In this document: positions 8,166-17,172 of the stretch, in pieces | Position numbering within the stretch: the first letter of the stretch is position 1 | Layout: each line of letters starts with the position of its first letter | Assembly (NCBI GenBank): GCA_020523885.1 | Contig: JAJAPY010000009.1 | Location: 1 to 64,000, forward strand | From: Candidatus Liberimonas magnetica | GTDB lineage: Bacteria; Elusimicrobiota; Endomicrobiia; Endomicrobiales; JAFGIL01 | Reading direction: 5' to 3' | DNA: 64,000 bases | Notes under the pieces: model-generated | What the model was told of the DNA's origin: nothing | What the model saw: only the letters and a program-made list of their open reading frames with translations | Database searches by the model: none | Translations under genes and position numbers: made by a program

Positions 8166-9290
8166 TCATAAAACAGCGCTGCTTTTTAGCACAACTTTTT
8201 TAGAAATTGAAAATACTTCTACCGGTATAGGAATATTTTTGAAAGAGAGTTTTCCTTTTGTCACCGCGGCAAAAGGGAATCCCTCTTGGTTATTATTTTT
8301 TAAACCGGCTTTTTCAATGGTTTCAGCAAGGGTCAGGATTTCTCCGGCCTTTGCTACGGAGCACAGGCGGCTTGCCAGATTTACAGCATGGCCAAGGGCC
8401 GTATAATCCATCCGGTTGCTCGTTCCATAAGCGCCTATTACTGTCTCACCCGTAGCTACGCCTAAACCCAACGGCCGGAATGGACGTCCCAAAGACGAAC
8501 GTTCCTCCATCCATCTCAGGTGTGCCAGTTGAATGGCAACAGAAGCTTCCAGCGCTCGCAGAGCGTGGTCATCCTGGCGGAACGGAGCTCCGAATAAAGC
8601 CATAAATCCGTCACCCAGGAACTTGTCTATCATCCCGTCTGCTTTCTCAACACCGGCAACCATAACCTCAAGGAAAGAGTTAAGAGTCTCCTGGATATCT
8701 TCCGGTGTTACCTCATTGGCAAGGGTGGTGAAGCCTCGCAGATCGCCGAATAATACCGTTATTTCACGCCTTTCCATTTTAAGGAATTCGCTTATATTTC
8801 TTTTCTTCATAGTTTCCACAACTTTAGGAGAAACAAAGCGGGAGAACGTGTATTCAAGGAACTGGTTCTTATCTTTTAGGAACTCTCTTGTGGCCTTAAG
8901 CGTCAGATGCGTTTCTACGCGGGCACGGACTTCCTCTGAATGAAAGGGTTTAGTTATGTAATCTACACCTCCAGCAGCGAAAGCTTTTACCTTATCCTCC
9001 TGTTCGCTGAGAGCGCTTAAGAAAATAACAGGTATATCTTTAAGTTTCTCATCCTCTTTCAAGCATCGGCACACTTCGTAGCCGTTCATTTCAGGCATGT
9101 TTATATCTAAAAGGATAAGGTCGGGTGCATCGTTATGAGCTGCCTCAAGTGCAATTTTCCCGCTGACGGCGGCTCTGATCTTGTAACGGCGTTCATCCAG
9201 CATAGCAAAAAGCAGTTCCAGGTTTGCGGGTGTGTCGTCTACAATAAGAATTTTAGGAATGTTTTGGTGAAAAATAGCATTATCTGTCAT
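8166..9290 (-). CDS. Response regulator with class III adenylate/guanylate cyclase domain
   Basis: The 374-aa protein has a receiver domain at about 12-130 (ILIVDDTPAN, phospho-Asp in LILLDINMPEMNG, Lys in ITKPF) and a class III nucleotidyl cyclase catalytic domain at about 175-350. Both metal-binding aspartates are visible (VLFGDLRGFT and KFLGDGFMALFG), so it should make cAMP or cGMP when phosphorylated; the substrate cannot be decided by eye. AAGGATG lies 5 nt before the ATG. It is separated from the downstream synthase and upstream GGDEF gene by inverted REP palindromes, so it may be its own transcript or an inserted cassette. Confidence 0.85.
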   Translation of the reverse strand: MTDNAIFHQNIPKILIVDDTPANLELLFAMLDERRYKIRAAVSGKIALEAAHNDAPDLILLDINMPEMNGYEVCRCLKEDEKLKDIPVIFLSALSEQEDKVKAFAAGGVDYITKPFHSEEVRARVETHLTLKATREFLKDKNQFLEYTFSRFVSPKVVETMKKRNISEFLKMERREITVLFGDLRGFTTLANEVTPEDIQETLNSFLEVMVAGVEKADGMIDKFLGDGFMALFGAPFRQDDHALRALEASVAIQLAHLRWMEERSSLGRPFRPLGLGVATGETVIGAYGTSNRMDYTALGHAVNLASRLCSVAKAGEILTLAETIEKAGLKNNNQEGFPFAAVTKGKLSFKNIPIPVEVFSISKKVVLKSSAVL

Positions 9291-9304
9291 TTAGCATCCT
9301 TTTT

Positions 9305-9350
9305 ATCCCGCCATGGCGTGATGTCACGTTATTCATCCCGCTTTGCGGGA
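9305..9350. repeat. REP-like double palindrome (right of cyclase gene)
   Basis: It contains ATCCCGCCATGGCGTGAT and TCCCGCTTTGCGGGA with ATGTCACGTTATT between them. It is the inverted counterpart of 8104-8152. One hairpin arm carries a mismatch. Confidence 0.85.
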
Positions 9351-9354
9351 CAGC

Positions 9355-10644
9355 TCATGCCGGATGGGTTCCACAGAGATGGTATCGGGCACGGCCTGCT
9401 TGCTTGGCTTGATACATAGCGATATCGGCGTTTTTCATGAGGGTACTTTCATCTATTCCATCATTGGGATAGACAGCGATTCCAACACTCGTTGTCACAA
9501 CAAGTTGATGGCCGTCAATGAGAAATGGCTTGCAAAAACTCTCAACTATCTGATGTACAACCTGGATTGAATCTTCTATTTCCTTAAGGCCTGGAAGTAT
9601 CAACACAAACTCGTCGCCGCCGAAACGCGCAACGGTATCACATTTTCTCAGAGCTGCACTTAGCCGCTCTGCCGCAGCTTTTAGAAGGTTATCCCCCACA
9701 GCATGTCCCAGGGTATCATTTACACCCTTAAAATTGTCAAGGTCGAGCATAGCGATCCCTACTTCTTTTTTATCCCTCTGGGCCTGGGCTAAAGCAATAT
9801 CCAGGCGATCTGAGAAAAGCTTCCGGTTCGGAAGGCCAGTCAGGGAATCATGGTAAACCATTTGCTGTATTTTTTCCTCTGACTGCTTTCGTTGAGTGAT
9901 GTCTTCGATAGCCAGAAGGATTATCCGTTCCTTGCCCATACCTCTTTTAATTTGCCTGGCATTCAAGAGCATGATGTGCCTGCCTATTGCGGTAAAATCG
10001 TGTTCAACCTCATAGTTATCAAAGGTTGTCTTTTGTGGAAGGATAGTTTCCAATAGCTCCCTCAGCTTCGGGATATTCCATTGTTTATTGCCTAAATCAT
10101 ATATAAGCTGTCCCACGGTCTCTTCAGGTTTAACCTTAAAAAATTCATAGAAGGAACGGCTTACTGAAACAACTCTGAGGTCTTGATCCAAAGAAATTAA
10201 GGGTTCACGTACGGTATTGATAATGCTCTCGGCGTATTCGCGAGCTTCATCTACTTCGTCATGCAAAGACTTTACTTTTAGAAGCGACTTTACCCTGATT
10301 AAAAGCTCATGTTTATCAAAAGGTTTAGAGATAAAATCATCGCACCCTGCTTCAAGAGCTTTTATCCTGTCTTCTGTCTCATTAAGCGCCGTGACCATAA
10401 CTACAGGGATTAGATGCGTCTTTTCATCGGAGCGTAATTCCTTAAGCACTTCAAAACCGGACATCCTGGGCATCATTATGTCTAAGAGGACCAGATCGAT
10501 TTGAATGCCTGAAAGTTTTTCCAGCGCTTCTTGGCCGCTTGCCGCTTTAACAACTTCATAACCCTGCGGAACAAGCTGTGCTTCCAGAAGTTCTATGTTT
10601 TTAGGCTCGTCATCAACAATTAAAATTACCGGTTTAGTTTTCAC
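9355..10644 (-). CDS. Response regulator - PAS - GGDEF diguanylate cyclase
   Basis: In order the 429 residues hold a receiver (5-120; VLLDIMMPRMSG, FISKPF), a PAS domain (about 135-258) and a GGDEF domain (about 265-425). The active-site RFGGDEF is intact and preceded by RKCD, a proper RxxD inhibitory site, so this is a likely active, feedback-inhibited c-di-GMP synthase. The PAS domain is almost identical to the four PAS repeats of the histidine kinase upstream (11033-14104), so it shares their origin. The start is GTG at 10644. It probably receives phosphate from that kinase. It is transcribed after the lone receiver with a 26-bp gap. Confidence 0.85.
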   Translation of the reverse strand: MKTKPVILIVDDEPKNIELLEAQLVPQGYEVVKAASGQEALEKLSGIQIDLVLLDIMMPRMSGFEVLKELRSDEKTHLIPVVMVTALNETEDRIKALEAGCDDFISKPFDKHELLIRVKSLLKVKSLHDEVDEAREYAESIINTVREPLISLDQDLRVVSVSRSFYEFFKVKPEETVGQLIYDLGNKQWNIPKLRELLETILPQKTTFDNYEVEHDFTAIGRHIMLLNARQIKRGMGKERIILLAIEDITQRKQSEEKIQQMVYHDSLTGLPNRKLFSDRLDIALAQAQRDKKEVGIAMLDLDNFKGVNDTLGHAVGDNLLKAAAERLSAALRKCDTVARFGGDEFVLILPGLKEIEDSIQVVHQIVESFCKPFLIDGHQLVVTTSVGIAVYPNDGIDESTLMKNADIAMYQAKQAGRARYHLCGTHPA

Positions 10645-10670
10645 CCTACATCCCTATGTTTATTTTTTTA

Positions 10671-11036
10671 TTATTTAATATGTTGAGCGATTTCTTTTGC
10701 AAAGGTGCGCGTATTTATCGGTTTGCCTATAAATCCTGAGTTCGTTATGTCTTTTATCTCGTCTCTGCCTTCTCCCATTACAGAAGCAGTCACAAAAACA
10801 ATTGGAATATCGCTTGTGTCTTTACCTTGACGCAACAGCCTGGCTGCATCGGAACCACGCATATCAGGAAGCCTAATATCCATAATGATAACATCCGGCT
10901 TTTCTCTTTTTGCAATAGCAATTCCATCTGCGACATTTTCAGCTTCGAACACTTCAAAATCGGCAACTTCTAAAAGGTCTTTTTCCAGCATAAGATTATT
11001 TCTATTGTCATCGACAATTAATACTTTCTTTTTCAT
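10671..11036 (-). CDS. Single-domain response regulator (DivK/CheY-like)
   Basis: This 121-aa receiver has no output domain. VLIVDDNRNN carries the acidic pair, IIMDIRLPDMRG the phospho-Asp (about residue 53), VTAS the conserved Thr, and GKPI the Lys. Its ATG overlaps the TGA of the histidine kinase gene (ATGA), so the two are translationally coupled and it is the obvious cognate phospho-acceptor. It may shuttle phosphate to, or modulate, the downstream GGDEF and cyclase regulators. AGGTGA lies within the end of the kinase gene. Confidence 0.85.
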   Translation of the reverse strand: MKKKVLIVDDNRNNLMLEKDLLEVADFEVFEAENVADGIAIAKREKPDVIIMDIRLPDMRGSDAARLLRQGKDTSDIPIVFVTASVMGEGRDEIKDITNSGFIGKPINTRTFAKEIAQHIK

Positions 11037-14000
11037 AACACAATCACCTCTCTGGATATAATAGGTAAAGTAAACCTGACCAGCGTGCCTTTATTTAAGC
11101 CTTTTGATTCTACGGAAAGCTTCCCGCCGTGCAGTTCAACGAGCTTTTTAGAGAGCGGCAAACCAAGCCCGGTGCCTTCAGTTACCCGTGAATAAGGGGT
11201 ATCAACGCGAAAAAATCCTTCAAATATTTTCTCCATGTTTTCAGGCGCAATACCGTCACCAGTATCCCATACCTCTACTTCAATATCTGAACCCGTGTTC
11301 TTCGCACGCATGCCGATATTACCTCCCTCCGGGGTAAACTTAACTGCGTTTGATAGCAGATTGTAAATTATCTCCTTTACCTTGAGCTCGTCTGCCTCAA
11401 TATTCGGCAGGTCATCTGCTATTTCAAGCTGCATTTGAAGCTTCTTTTTACTGACCAGATCCGCTATCAGAAGAGAGATTTCGTTTAGCAGGCTTTTTAA
11501 CGGCAAGGTGGATAACGATGTCTTCATCTTTCCAGATTCGACTTTTGCCATATCAAGTATCTGATTTATAAGTAAGAGAAGGTGCTTTCCGCTGGTCAAA
11601 ACGTTGTTAACATATTTCTTCTGCTTGTCATTAAGCGGACCGAAAGTCTGGTCGTATAATACTTCCGAAAAACCGTTAATCGAGTTTAGCGGTGTCCTAA
11701 GTTCATGCGACATGTTTGCCAGAAATATGGATTTTGCTTTAGTGGTACGTTTTAACTCGATAGCCAACTCTTGTAATTCTTCATGTGCTTTTTCCAAACC
11801 ATTCTCTATCTCCCTGCGTTCCGTAATGTCTTCAATGGCAAGAAGGATGATCCTCTCTTTTCCCAGCACTCTGTGTATCTGCCGGGCATTCAAAAGCATG
11901 ATGCGCCTGCCAATGGCGGCAAAATCATGTTCAACTTCATAGTTATCAAAAGTTGCCTTTTGGGGAAGGATAGTTTCCAGCAATTCCCTCAATTTTGGGA
12001 TATTCCACTGTTTATTGCCCAAGTCATAAATAAGCTGTCCCACTGTCTCCTCAGGTTTCACCTTAAAGACTTCATAGAAGGAACGGCTGACCGAGACTAC
12101 CCTTAGATCTTGATCCAGGGATATAAGAGGTTCACGCACAGTGTTAATAACGCTCTCGGCGTATTCGCGGGCCGCATCTTCGGATATTTTAGTTACTTCC
12201 AGTTCTTTACGGACTTTTTCCAGGCCGTTTTCTATTTCCCTGCGGGCTGTAATGTCCTCGATTGACAGGAGGATAATCCGCTCTTTCCCCAACACTCTTT
12301 TAATCTGCCGGGCATTCAAAAGCATGATACGCCGGCCAATGGTTGTAAAATCGTGTTCAACTTCATAGTTATCAAATGTTGCCTTTTGGGGAAGGATGGT
12401 TTCAAGGAGTTCCCTAAGTTTCGGGATATTCCATTGTTTATTACCGAGGTCATAAATAAGCTGCCCCACGGTTTCTTCAGGTTTCACCTTAAAGACTTCA
12501 TAGAAGGAACGGCTGACCGAGACCACCCTTAGATCTTGATCCATAGCGATCAAGGGTTCACGCACGGTGTTGATAATGCTCTCTGAGTATTCGCGGGCCG
12601 CATCTTCGGATATTTTAGTTATTTCCAGTTCTTTACGGACTTTTTCCAGCCCGTTTTCTATCTCCCTTCGCTCGGTTATGTCTTCGATAGCCAGAAGGAT
12701 TATCCTCTCTTTTCCCAACACTCGTTTAATCTGCCGGGCATTCAAAAGCATGATACGCCTGCCAATAGTGGCAAAATCGTGTTCAACCTCATAGTTATCA
12801 AAGGTTGCCTTTTGGGGAAGGATGGTTTCCAGCAGTTCACGCAACTTAGGGATGTCCCACTGTTTATTGCCCAGATCATAAATAAGCTGTCCCACGGTCT
12901 CTTCGGGTTTTACCTTAAAGACTTCATAGAAAGAACGGCTGACCGAAACCACTCTTAGATCTTGGTCCAAAGAAATTAATGGTTCTCGAACAGTGTTAAT
13001 AACGCTCTCAGCAAATTCACTGACATCATCTGCTGATTTCTTTATAGTTTCCAGTTCTTTACGCGCTTTTTCCAGCCCGTTTTCTATCTCCCTGCGCGCT
13101 GTGATGTCTTCGATGGCAAGGAGGATGATGCGTCTTTTCCCCGATTCTCTTTTAATCTGGCGGGCATTTAAAAGCATGGTGCGCCTGCCGATAGTGGCAA
13201 AATCGTGTTCAACCTCATAGTTATCAAAAGTTGCCTTTTGAGGAAGGATGGTTTCCAGCAGTTCCCTAAGTTTGTGAATATCCCACTGTTTATTTCCCAA
13301 GTCATAAATAAGCTGTCCAACGGTTTCTTCAGGTTTTACCTTAAAAACTTCATAGAAGGAACGGCTGGCGGTAACCACCCTCAGATCTTTATCTAGTGCG
13401 ATCAAGGGTTCACGTACTGTGTTAATAATGCTTTCTGCGTATTCGCGGGCTTCATCTTCGTACATTTTAGTTGTTTTTAATAGCAGATGTTGTGTTTCTT
13501 GATACGTCAGAAAGGTTAACACAAATGCAAATAAAAGCATAATCAGTCCGATTATAACGATGGTTATAAACAGGTAGCGCATGTTAGATTGGAACTCTGC
13601 TTCGTGATGATCTAACGCTTCTTCTTCTATCTGGATGAAGCCGCGCATCTCGGCCCGGATCGAATCCATCAACCGATTGCCCTGGCTGCTGCGTACATTT
13701 TCCAAGGAGGCGCTCATGTCATGGTTGCGGCGTAATTTAATGCTGTATGCCAGATATGACAATTTAGACCCTATCAATGGTTTCAGCACATCCAGCCGCT
13801 TATGGGCATCGCCGATCAATGTAAGGTGACGCAATTCATTCAATCGTCCCTTGATACTATCGCACACCGCTAAATAGGGTTTCAGAAAAACCTCGTCGCC
13901 TGTCAGAGAATAGCCTCGCTGGCCTGTCTCGGCATCTATCAATGAAGACATCAAATCGTTAGCGCGGTTTATCAGAATTAACGAATGCTGCCGTGACGCG

Positions 14001-14104
14001 GCTGCTTTTTTTATCTGATTGAAAGCCCAGAACGAAACTACCACCATCGCAATAAGTATCGCCGCTCCAACAAGCGAAGCAATAACTTTATAAGTATTTT
14101 TCAC
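11033..14104 (-). CDS. CHASE3 sensor histidine kinase with four tandem PAS domains
   Basis: The kinase has two N-terminal membrane helices flanking a periplasmic CHASE3 domain (about 35-185; ETGQRGYSLTG). Four PAS units of 142 residues follow (about 225, 367, 509 and 651 onward), then HisKA (SHELRTP, His near 804) and HATPase (NAVKFT, DTGDGI, GTGLGL) to the C-terminus. The four PAS units are so alike that the DNA repeats every 426 bp. I prefer GTG at 14104 because GGAGG lies 5 nt before it; an ATG at 14116 would place that site inside the gene. It heads the operon with the lone receiver, the PAS-GGDEF protein and probably the cyclase. Confidence 0.9.
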   Translation of the reverse strand: MKNTYKVIASLVGAAILIAMVVVSFWAFNQIKKAAASRQHSLILINRANDLMSSLIDAETGQRGYSLTGDEVFLKPYLAVCDSIKGRLNELRHLTLIGDAHKRLDVLKPLIGSKLSYLAYSIKLRRNHDMSASLENVRSSQGNRLMDSIRAEMRGFIQIEEEALDHHEAEFQSNMRYLFITIVIIGLIMLLFAFVLTFLTYQETQHLLLKTTKMYEDEAREYAESIINTVREPLIALDKDLRVVTASRSFYEVFKVKPEETVGQLIYDLGNKQWDIHKLRELLETILPQKATFDNYEVEHDFATIGRRTMLLNARQIKRESGKRRIILLAIEDITARREIENGLEKARKELETIKKSADDVSEFAESVINTVREPLISLDQDLRVVSVSRSFYEVFKVKPEETVGQLIYDLGNKQWDIPKLRELLETILPQKATFDNYEVEHDFATIGRRIMLLNARQIKRVLGKERIILLAIEDITERREIENGLEKVRKELEITKISEDAAREYSESIINTVREPLIAMDQDLRVVSVSRSFYEVFKVKPEETVGQLIYDLGNKQWNIPKLRELLETILPQKATFDNYEVEHDFTTIGRRIMLLNARQIKRVLGKERIILLSIEDITARREIENGLEKVRKELEVTKISEDAAREYAESVINTVREPLISLDQDLRVVSVSRSFYEVFKVKPEETVGQLIYDLGNKQWNIPKLRELLETILPQKATFDNYEVEHDFAAIGRRIMLLNARQIHRVLGKERIILLAIEDITERREIENGLEKAHEELQELAIELKRTTKAKSIFLANMSHELRTPLNSINGFSEVLYDQTFGPLNDKQKKYVNNVLTSGKHLLLLINQILDMAKVESGKMKTSLSTLPLKSLLNEISLLIADLVSKKKLQMQLEIADDLPNIEADELKVKEIIYNLLSNAVKFTPEGGNIGMRAKNTGSDIEVEVWDTGDGIAPENMEKIFEGFFRVDTPYSRVTEGTGLGLPLSKKLVELHGGKLSVESKGLNKGTLVRFTLPIISREVIVL

Positions 14105-14123
14105 AGAGACCTCCATAAAATCT

Positions 14124-14198
14124 AGCGTGGAGCGTATAGCGCATAGCGGATAGTAATTTTTTGACTTGCCTATACCCTAAACTCTCTACGCTATACGC
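14124..14198. repeat. Imperfect inverted repeat between operons
   Basis: AGCGTATAGCG-type sequence near 14133 is inverted as CGCTATACGCT near 14190, with a second TAGCG/CTACGCTA pair. It lies between the secreted FlgD-like gene and the kinase gene and could end transcription of the former or be a dispersed element. There is no clear U-tract. Confidence 0.45.
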
Positions 14199-14200
14199 TG

Positions 14201-14770
14201 TCACTTAATTATCGCAAACTTGCCTTTCTTTGTTTCTCCGTTTGCTGGATTTGTGGTAAAAAATATGTAGATGCCGCTTGCGAGTTTTTCGCCGTTGTCA
14301 TTTCGCATATCCCACGCATAAAAATCAACGGAAACATCAGTTTTATTCAATGCTGCAACAAGCTCTCCTGCCATGTTAAAAACTTTAATTATCGCTGCCG
14401 GTGTAAGCGCTTTAAAAGTTAGGCCCTGCGCATAATATGGGCTGCCGGGCGAGTTAGGCTTAATGGGATTAGGATAAACAAATGCAGTTTCAAGGTTGGG
14501 AGACGCAGCATTTGTATTTATTGTATTTTGAACTATAATATCTCCTGATTGAACTGAATAATTACTACTTTTCGGTATTACTTCGCTAAAAATAGCCTGC
14601 CCTAAAACTCCCACTGACACAGAATAGTTTTTAGAAGATGGAGATCCGTTGCCGCCAGTGACTTGTCCTAATAGTACTTTATAGCGCTCGCTTACTGATA
14701 CAACTGCAAGGCAAAGAGATACTGCAGCTATTAAACAAAAAACAGCAGCTATATATTTATTATTTTTCAT
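14201..14770 (-). CDS. Secreted protein with FlgD-like/sorting-type C-terminal domain
   Basis: This 189-aa protein has a Sec signal peptide (1-23, IAAVFCLIAAVSLCLAVVS). A short middle (SSKNYSVSVGVLGQ ... YSVQSGDI) is followed by an 80-residue C-terminal domain with FVYPNPIKPN, IIKVFNMAGELV, WDMRNDNGEKLASGIYIF and a basic KKGKFAIIK end. That tail is the FlgD Ig-like / type A sorting-like domain common on surface proteins of candidate phyla. The start has AGAGGTG upstream. It follows the collagen-like gene and is probably exported with it. The substrate is unknown. Confidence 0.7.
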   Translation of the reverse strand: MKNNKYIAAVFCLIAAVSLCLAVVSVSERYKVLLGQVTGGNGSPSSKNYSVSVGVLGQAIFSEVIPKSSNYSVQSGDIIVQNTINTNAASPNLETAFVYPNPIKPNSPGSPYYAQGLTFKALTPAAIIKVFNMAGELVAALNKTDVSVDFYAWDMRNDNGEKLASGIYIFFTTNPANGETKKGKFAIIK

Positions 14771-14852
14771 CCGAACACACCTCTACTTTTGATCGATTAT
14801 TCATTAAGTGCTACTCGGGTTTTAAACTTAAACTATACCAAGTACTCGGATG

Positions 14853-14923
14853 ACCCTCCGAAGCTATGTCGTAAATGCGGCGAATAGCCGCGACTATTTA
14901 CGACATGTCAAGCGAAGGAGGGT
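14853..14923. repeat. 71-bp palindromic element
   Basis: Outer arms ACCCTCC/GGAGGGT and inner arms ATGTCGTAAAT/ATTTACGACAT, with a GCGGC/GCCGC centre, fold as one long hairpin. It sits between two secreted-protein genes. It looks like a dispersed element or a terminator-like structure; there is no U-tract. Confidence 0.75.
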
Positions 14924-14950
14924 AACTTCTATACTGATTTTTGTCTATAT

Positions 14951-16672
14951 TTACCAAACTTCAAGAGTACTACCGGCCTTTGCCGTAATCGCTGTGCTGG
15001 TAACTTCTCCTGCAAATCTGACCGTAACGGTTCCACTCTCTGAAGGGATGATCATTCCTTCAATTATCGCTACATTCCCTGTATAAAGTGAGTCTGTATT
15101 GCAAGCTGCCGGCATATCAAAGGCTGATACATAATTTACTGTCAGAGATGTCTCGCTAAGAGTGTACATTGACATATAGCTTAACAATGTTGGCGCCGTT
15201 GCTGTAACATCAGACCCATTCTTCTCATTTATCGACCATCTTGTCCCGCTTGTTAGCACTTCAGCAGTATACATTATCGTTGCATGGAATCTATACTTCG
15301 TTCCGGCTATAACCGCAAAACTCAATCCTGTAACATCTTTAATAGTATTTGTGGTAGCATCATTATTGATCACATCAGATCCTAAAACTATCAGTTGTCT
15401 TCCATTAAGGCCCGATATACCTGACAAACCGGATAGTCCTGATAAACCCGTTACACCGGATATCCCTGACAACCCTGAAAGGCCGGATATTCCTATTGTG
15501 CCTGAAATTCCGGATAAACCAGAGAGTCCAGATAGGCCAGACAACCCCGATAAGCCGGATATTCCTGTTGTACCCGATATTCCGGATAATCCGGAGAGCC
15601 CTGACAAACCGGACACACCTACACCGGAAATTCCTGATAATCCCAAGAGGCCGGATATTCCTGATATGCCGGATACTCCTATTACACCTGATATCCCTGA
15701 CAAACCCGAAAGGCCGGATATCCCGGATATCCCAGATATACCTACTGTACCAACTATTCCAGATACCCCTGATAAGCCTGAGAGTCCTGATAAACCCGAC
15801 AACCCGGATAAACCTGAAATCCCTGATATAGCACACGGCAATCCAGATATTCCGGACAACCCGGAAAAACCTGATACTCCCGATAATCCAGATAAGCCGG
15901 ACGGACCAAAACTAATACTTATCCATGTAGGAGCTGCCGCACCATTGCTGGACAATACAAAGCCAGGTTCTCCAGGCGTTAAAAGGCCTGTTGTATTTGA
16001 ACCTGATTGATACGGAATCGCTCCGGCTGTTCCACCGGTTAAATTATTACTATATGTTGATGTCCCGCTTCTAACCGAATATGTTGCTGTGCCTGAAATA
16101 ACGGAATAATGGGAATTGGCAGCAGTAAAGTTTATAGAACGCGCATCTATATTGGAAGCAAAGTTTGAAACAGTTATTGTACTGTCTGCTATTTGATAAC
16201 CGCCTATACTTTTTGCACCGATGTTTTTGCTAATTTCGGGTTTACCAGTAATATTTTGCCATGCAACGCTTTTTGCATAAGTTGCCGTATCAGCTCCGAC
16301 AGCATAAAAAGAGTATACAGCTGATGTTAACCTGAACCTCGGACTCATTTCCAGATCATTGCCAATGGCCATCCCCAGCCAATATTGATTTTCAAAAGTT
16401 AGATCAATGGGAGTAGAACTGCCAAGCATTACACTATATACCCCGCTTTCATCAAGTTTAACATTTTGGTTTTCACTCCAAACAGACACACCTCCTATTT
16501 CATCGGTATAAAACTTAAACTTTATATTTATAGTACCTGCTACTGATTTCCCACCGGCGCCTGCAATTTTACCCTGAAAGTTAATATACCTGGGAACTGC
16601 TGCAAAAGAAGTAATTGAAGCAAAAAAAGATATAAATAAAACTGCGGTTAGCTTGAAAATCATATATTTCAT
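14951..16672 (-). CDS. Secreted Gly-X-Ser collagen-like repeat protein
   Basis: A signal peptide (1-24) is followed by an N-terminal domain (about 27-125; RYINFQGKI, LGMAIG, PRFRLTSAVYSFYA) of a type found on tail-fibre-like and surface proteins. A Ser/Thr linker follows, then about 165 residues (roughly 255-420) of unbroken triplets GLS, GIS or GVS. The C-terminal globular domain is about 150 residues. Glycine occupies every third position as in collagen, but the triplets are Gly-aliphatic-Ser and almost lack Pro. A bacterial collagen-like stalk with terminal trimerisation domains is the likely form. AAGGA lies 5 nt before the ATG. The DNA repeats leave long spurious frames on the other strand. 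Confidence 0.75.
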   Translation of the reverse strand: MKYMIFKLTAVLFISFFASITSFAAVPRYINFQGKIAGAGGKSVAGTINIKFKFYTDEIGGVSVWSENQNVKLDESGVYSVMLGSSTPIDLTFENQYWLGMAIGNDLEMSPRFRLTSAVYSFYAVGADTATYAKSVAWQNITGKPEISKNIGAKSIGGYQIADSTITVSNFASNIDARSINFTAANSHYSVISGTATYSVRSGTSTYSNNLTGGTAGAIPYQSGSNTTGLLTPGEPGFVLSSNGAAAPTWISISFGPSGLSGLSGVSGFSGLSGISGLPCAISGISGLSGLSGLSGLSGLSGVSGIVGTVGISGISGISGLSGLSGISGVIGVSGISGISGLLGLSGISGVGVSGLSGLSGLSGISGTTGISGLSGLSGLSGLSGLSGISGTIGISGLSGLSGISGVTGLSGLSGLSGISGLNGRQLIVLGSDVINNDATTNTIKDVTGLSFAVIAGTKYRFHATIMYTAEVLTSGTRWSINEKNGSDVTATAPTLLSYMSMYTLSETSLTVNYVSAFDMPAACNTDSLYTGNVAIIEGMIIPSESGTVTVRFAGEVTSTAITAKAGSTLEVW

Positions 16673-16674
16673 CT

Positions 16675-17160
16675 TTATTCCTTTTGTCGATTTGACAATA
16701 TAACTTTTGTCTTTTCAACAATATCAAAAGCTATTTTCTCAGATTTAACTGTTTTTGAGCCTGTGCGGCCTTTACCTGGAGATAAATAATCGCCCACTGC
16801 ATTTAAGAGAACTATCTTTTTCTGCACATTTTCATCTGCAAACACCTTAATACTTCTTTCTTTCGTTGTAATTTCAATAAAGTTAATTATTACTATAGCT
16901 CCATATTTGTTTGCCTGCATATCTCTGAGTGTCGCTCCTGAACCAAGTTTGACATAATTACCATCCTTTTTCAGCATTTCTGCTACTTTTAGGATAACTG
17001 GGTCGTTAGGCCTATATAAATTAGAAAATATCAACACTTTGCCTGAAGGTTTTTTGTCCCCTTTCTCAATAGCCATTTCATGCCCTGCAAACACAAAAAA
17101 TAAGGCACAAATCAGTAGTAAACCAATAATTAACCTGCCACTTATATATTTTATATTCAA
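16675..17160 (-). CDS. Exported/membrane-anchored flavodoxin-like hypothetical protein
   Basis: I place the start at TTG 17160 with GAGG 8 nt upstream; longer frames run into a palindromic repeat at 17173. The product of about 161 aa has an N-terminal hydrophobic helix (about 10-28, IIGLLLICALFFVFAG), a signal peptide or anchor. The rest alternates strands and helices: GKVLIFSNLYRPND, YGAIVIINFIE, KIVLLNAVGDYLSPGKG. The layout resembles a flavodoxin-like fold but has no clear FMN loop. It ends 2 bp before the collagen-like gene, so the two are co-transcribed. Confidence 0.6.
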   Translation of the reverse strand: MNIKYISGRLIIGLLLICALFFVFAGHEMAIEKGDKKPSGKVLIFSNLYRPNDPVILKVAEMLKKDGNYVKLGSGATLRDMQANKYGAIVIINFIEITTKERSIKVFADENVQKKIVLLNAVGDYLSPGKGRTGSKTVKSEKIAFDIVEKTKVILSNRQKE

Positions 17161-17172
17161 AGTAAAACCTCT

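Noticed and set aside
12141-13220. Three 75-codon plus-strand frames spaced 426 bp apart
   Set aside because: They are antisense to the repeated PAS domains and recur only because the PAS DNA recurs.
14831-14846. ACTATACCAAGTACTC as a sixth dyad site
   Set aside because: The right half-site is broken and no -35/-10 pair at the fixed spacing follows.
15351-16010. Plus-strand Pro/Asp-rich repeat frame (PDIPDNPDKP type)
   Set aside because: It is the reverse strand of the Gly-X-Ser codons; the periodic DNA keeps several frames open. The minus-strand protein has a signal peptide and globular ends.
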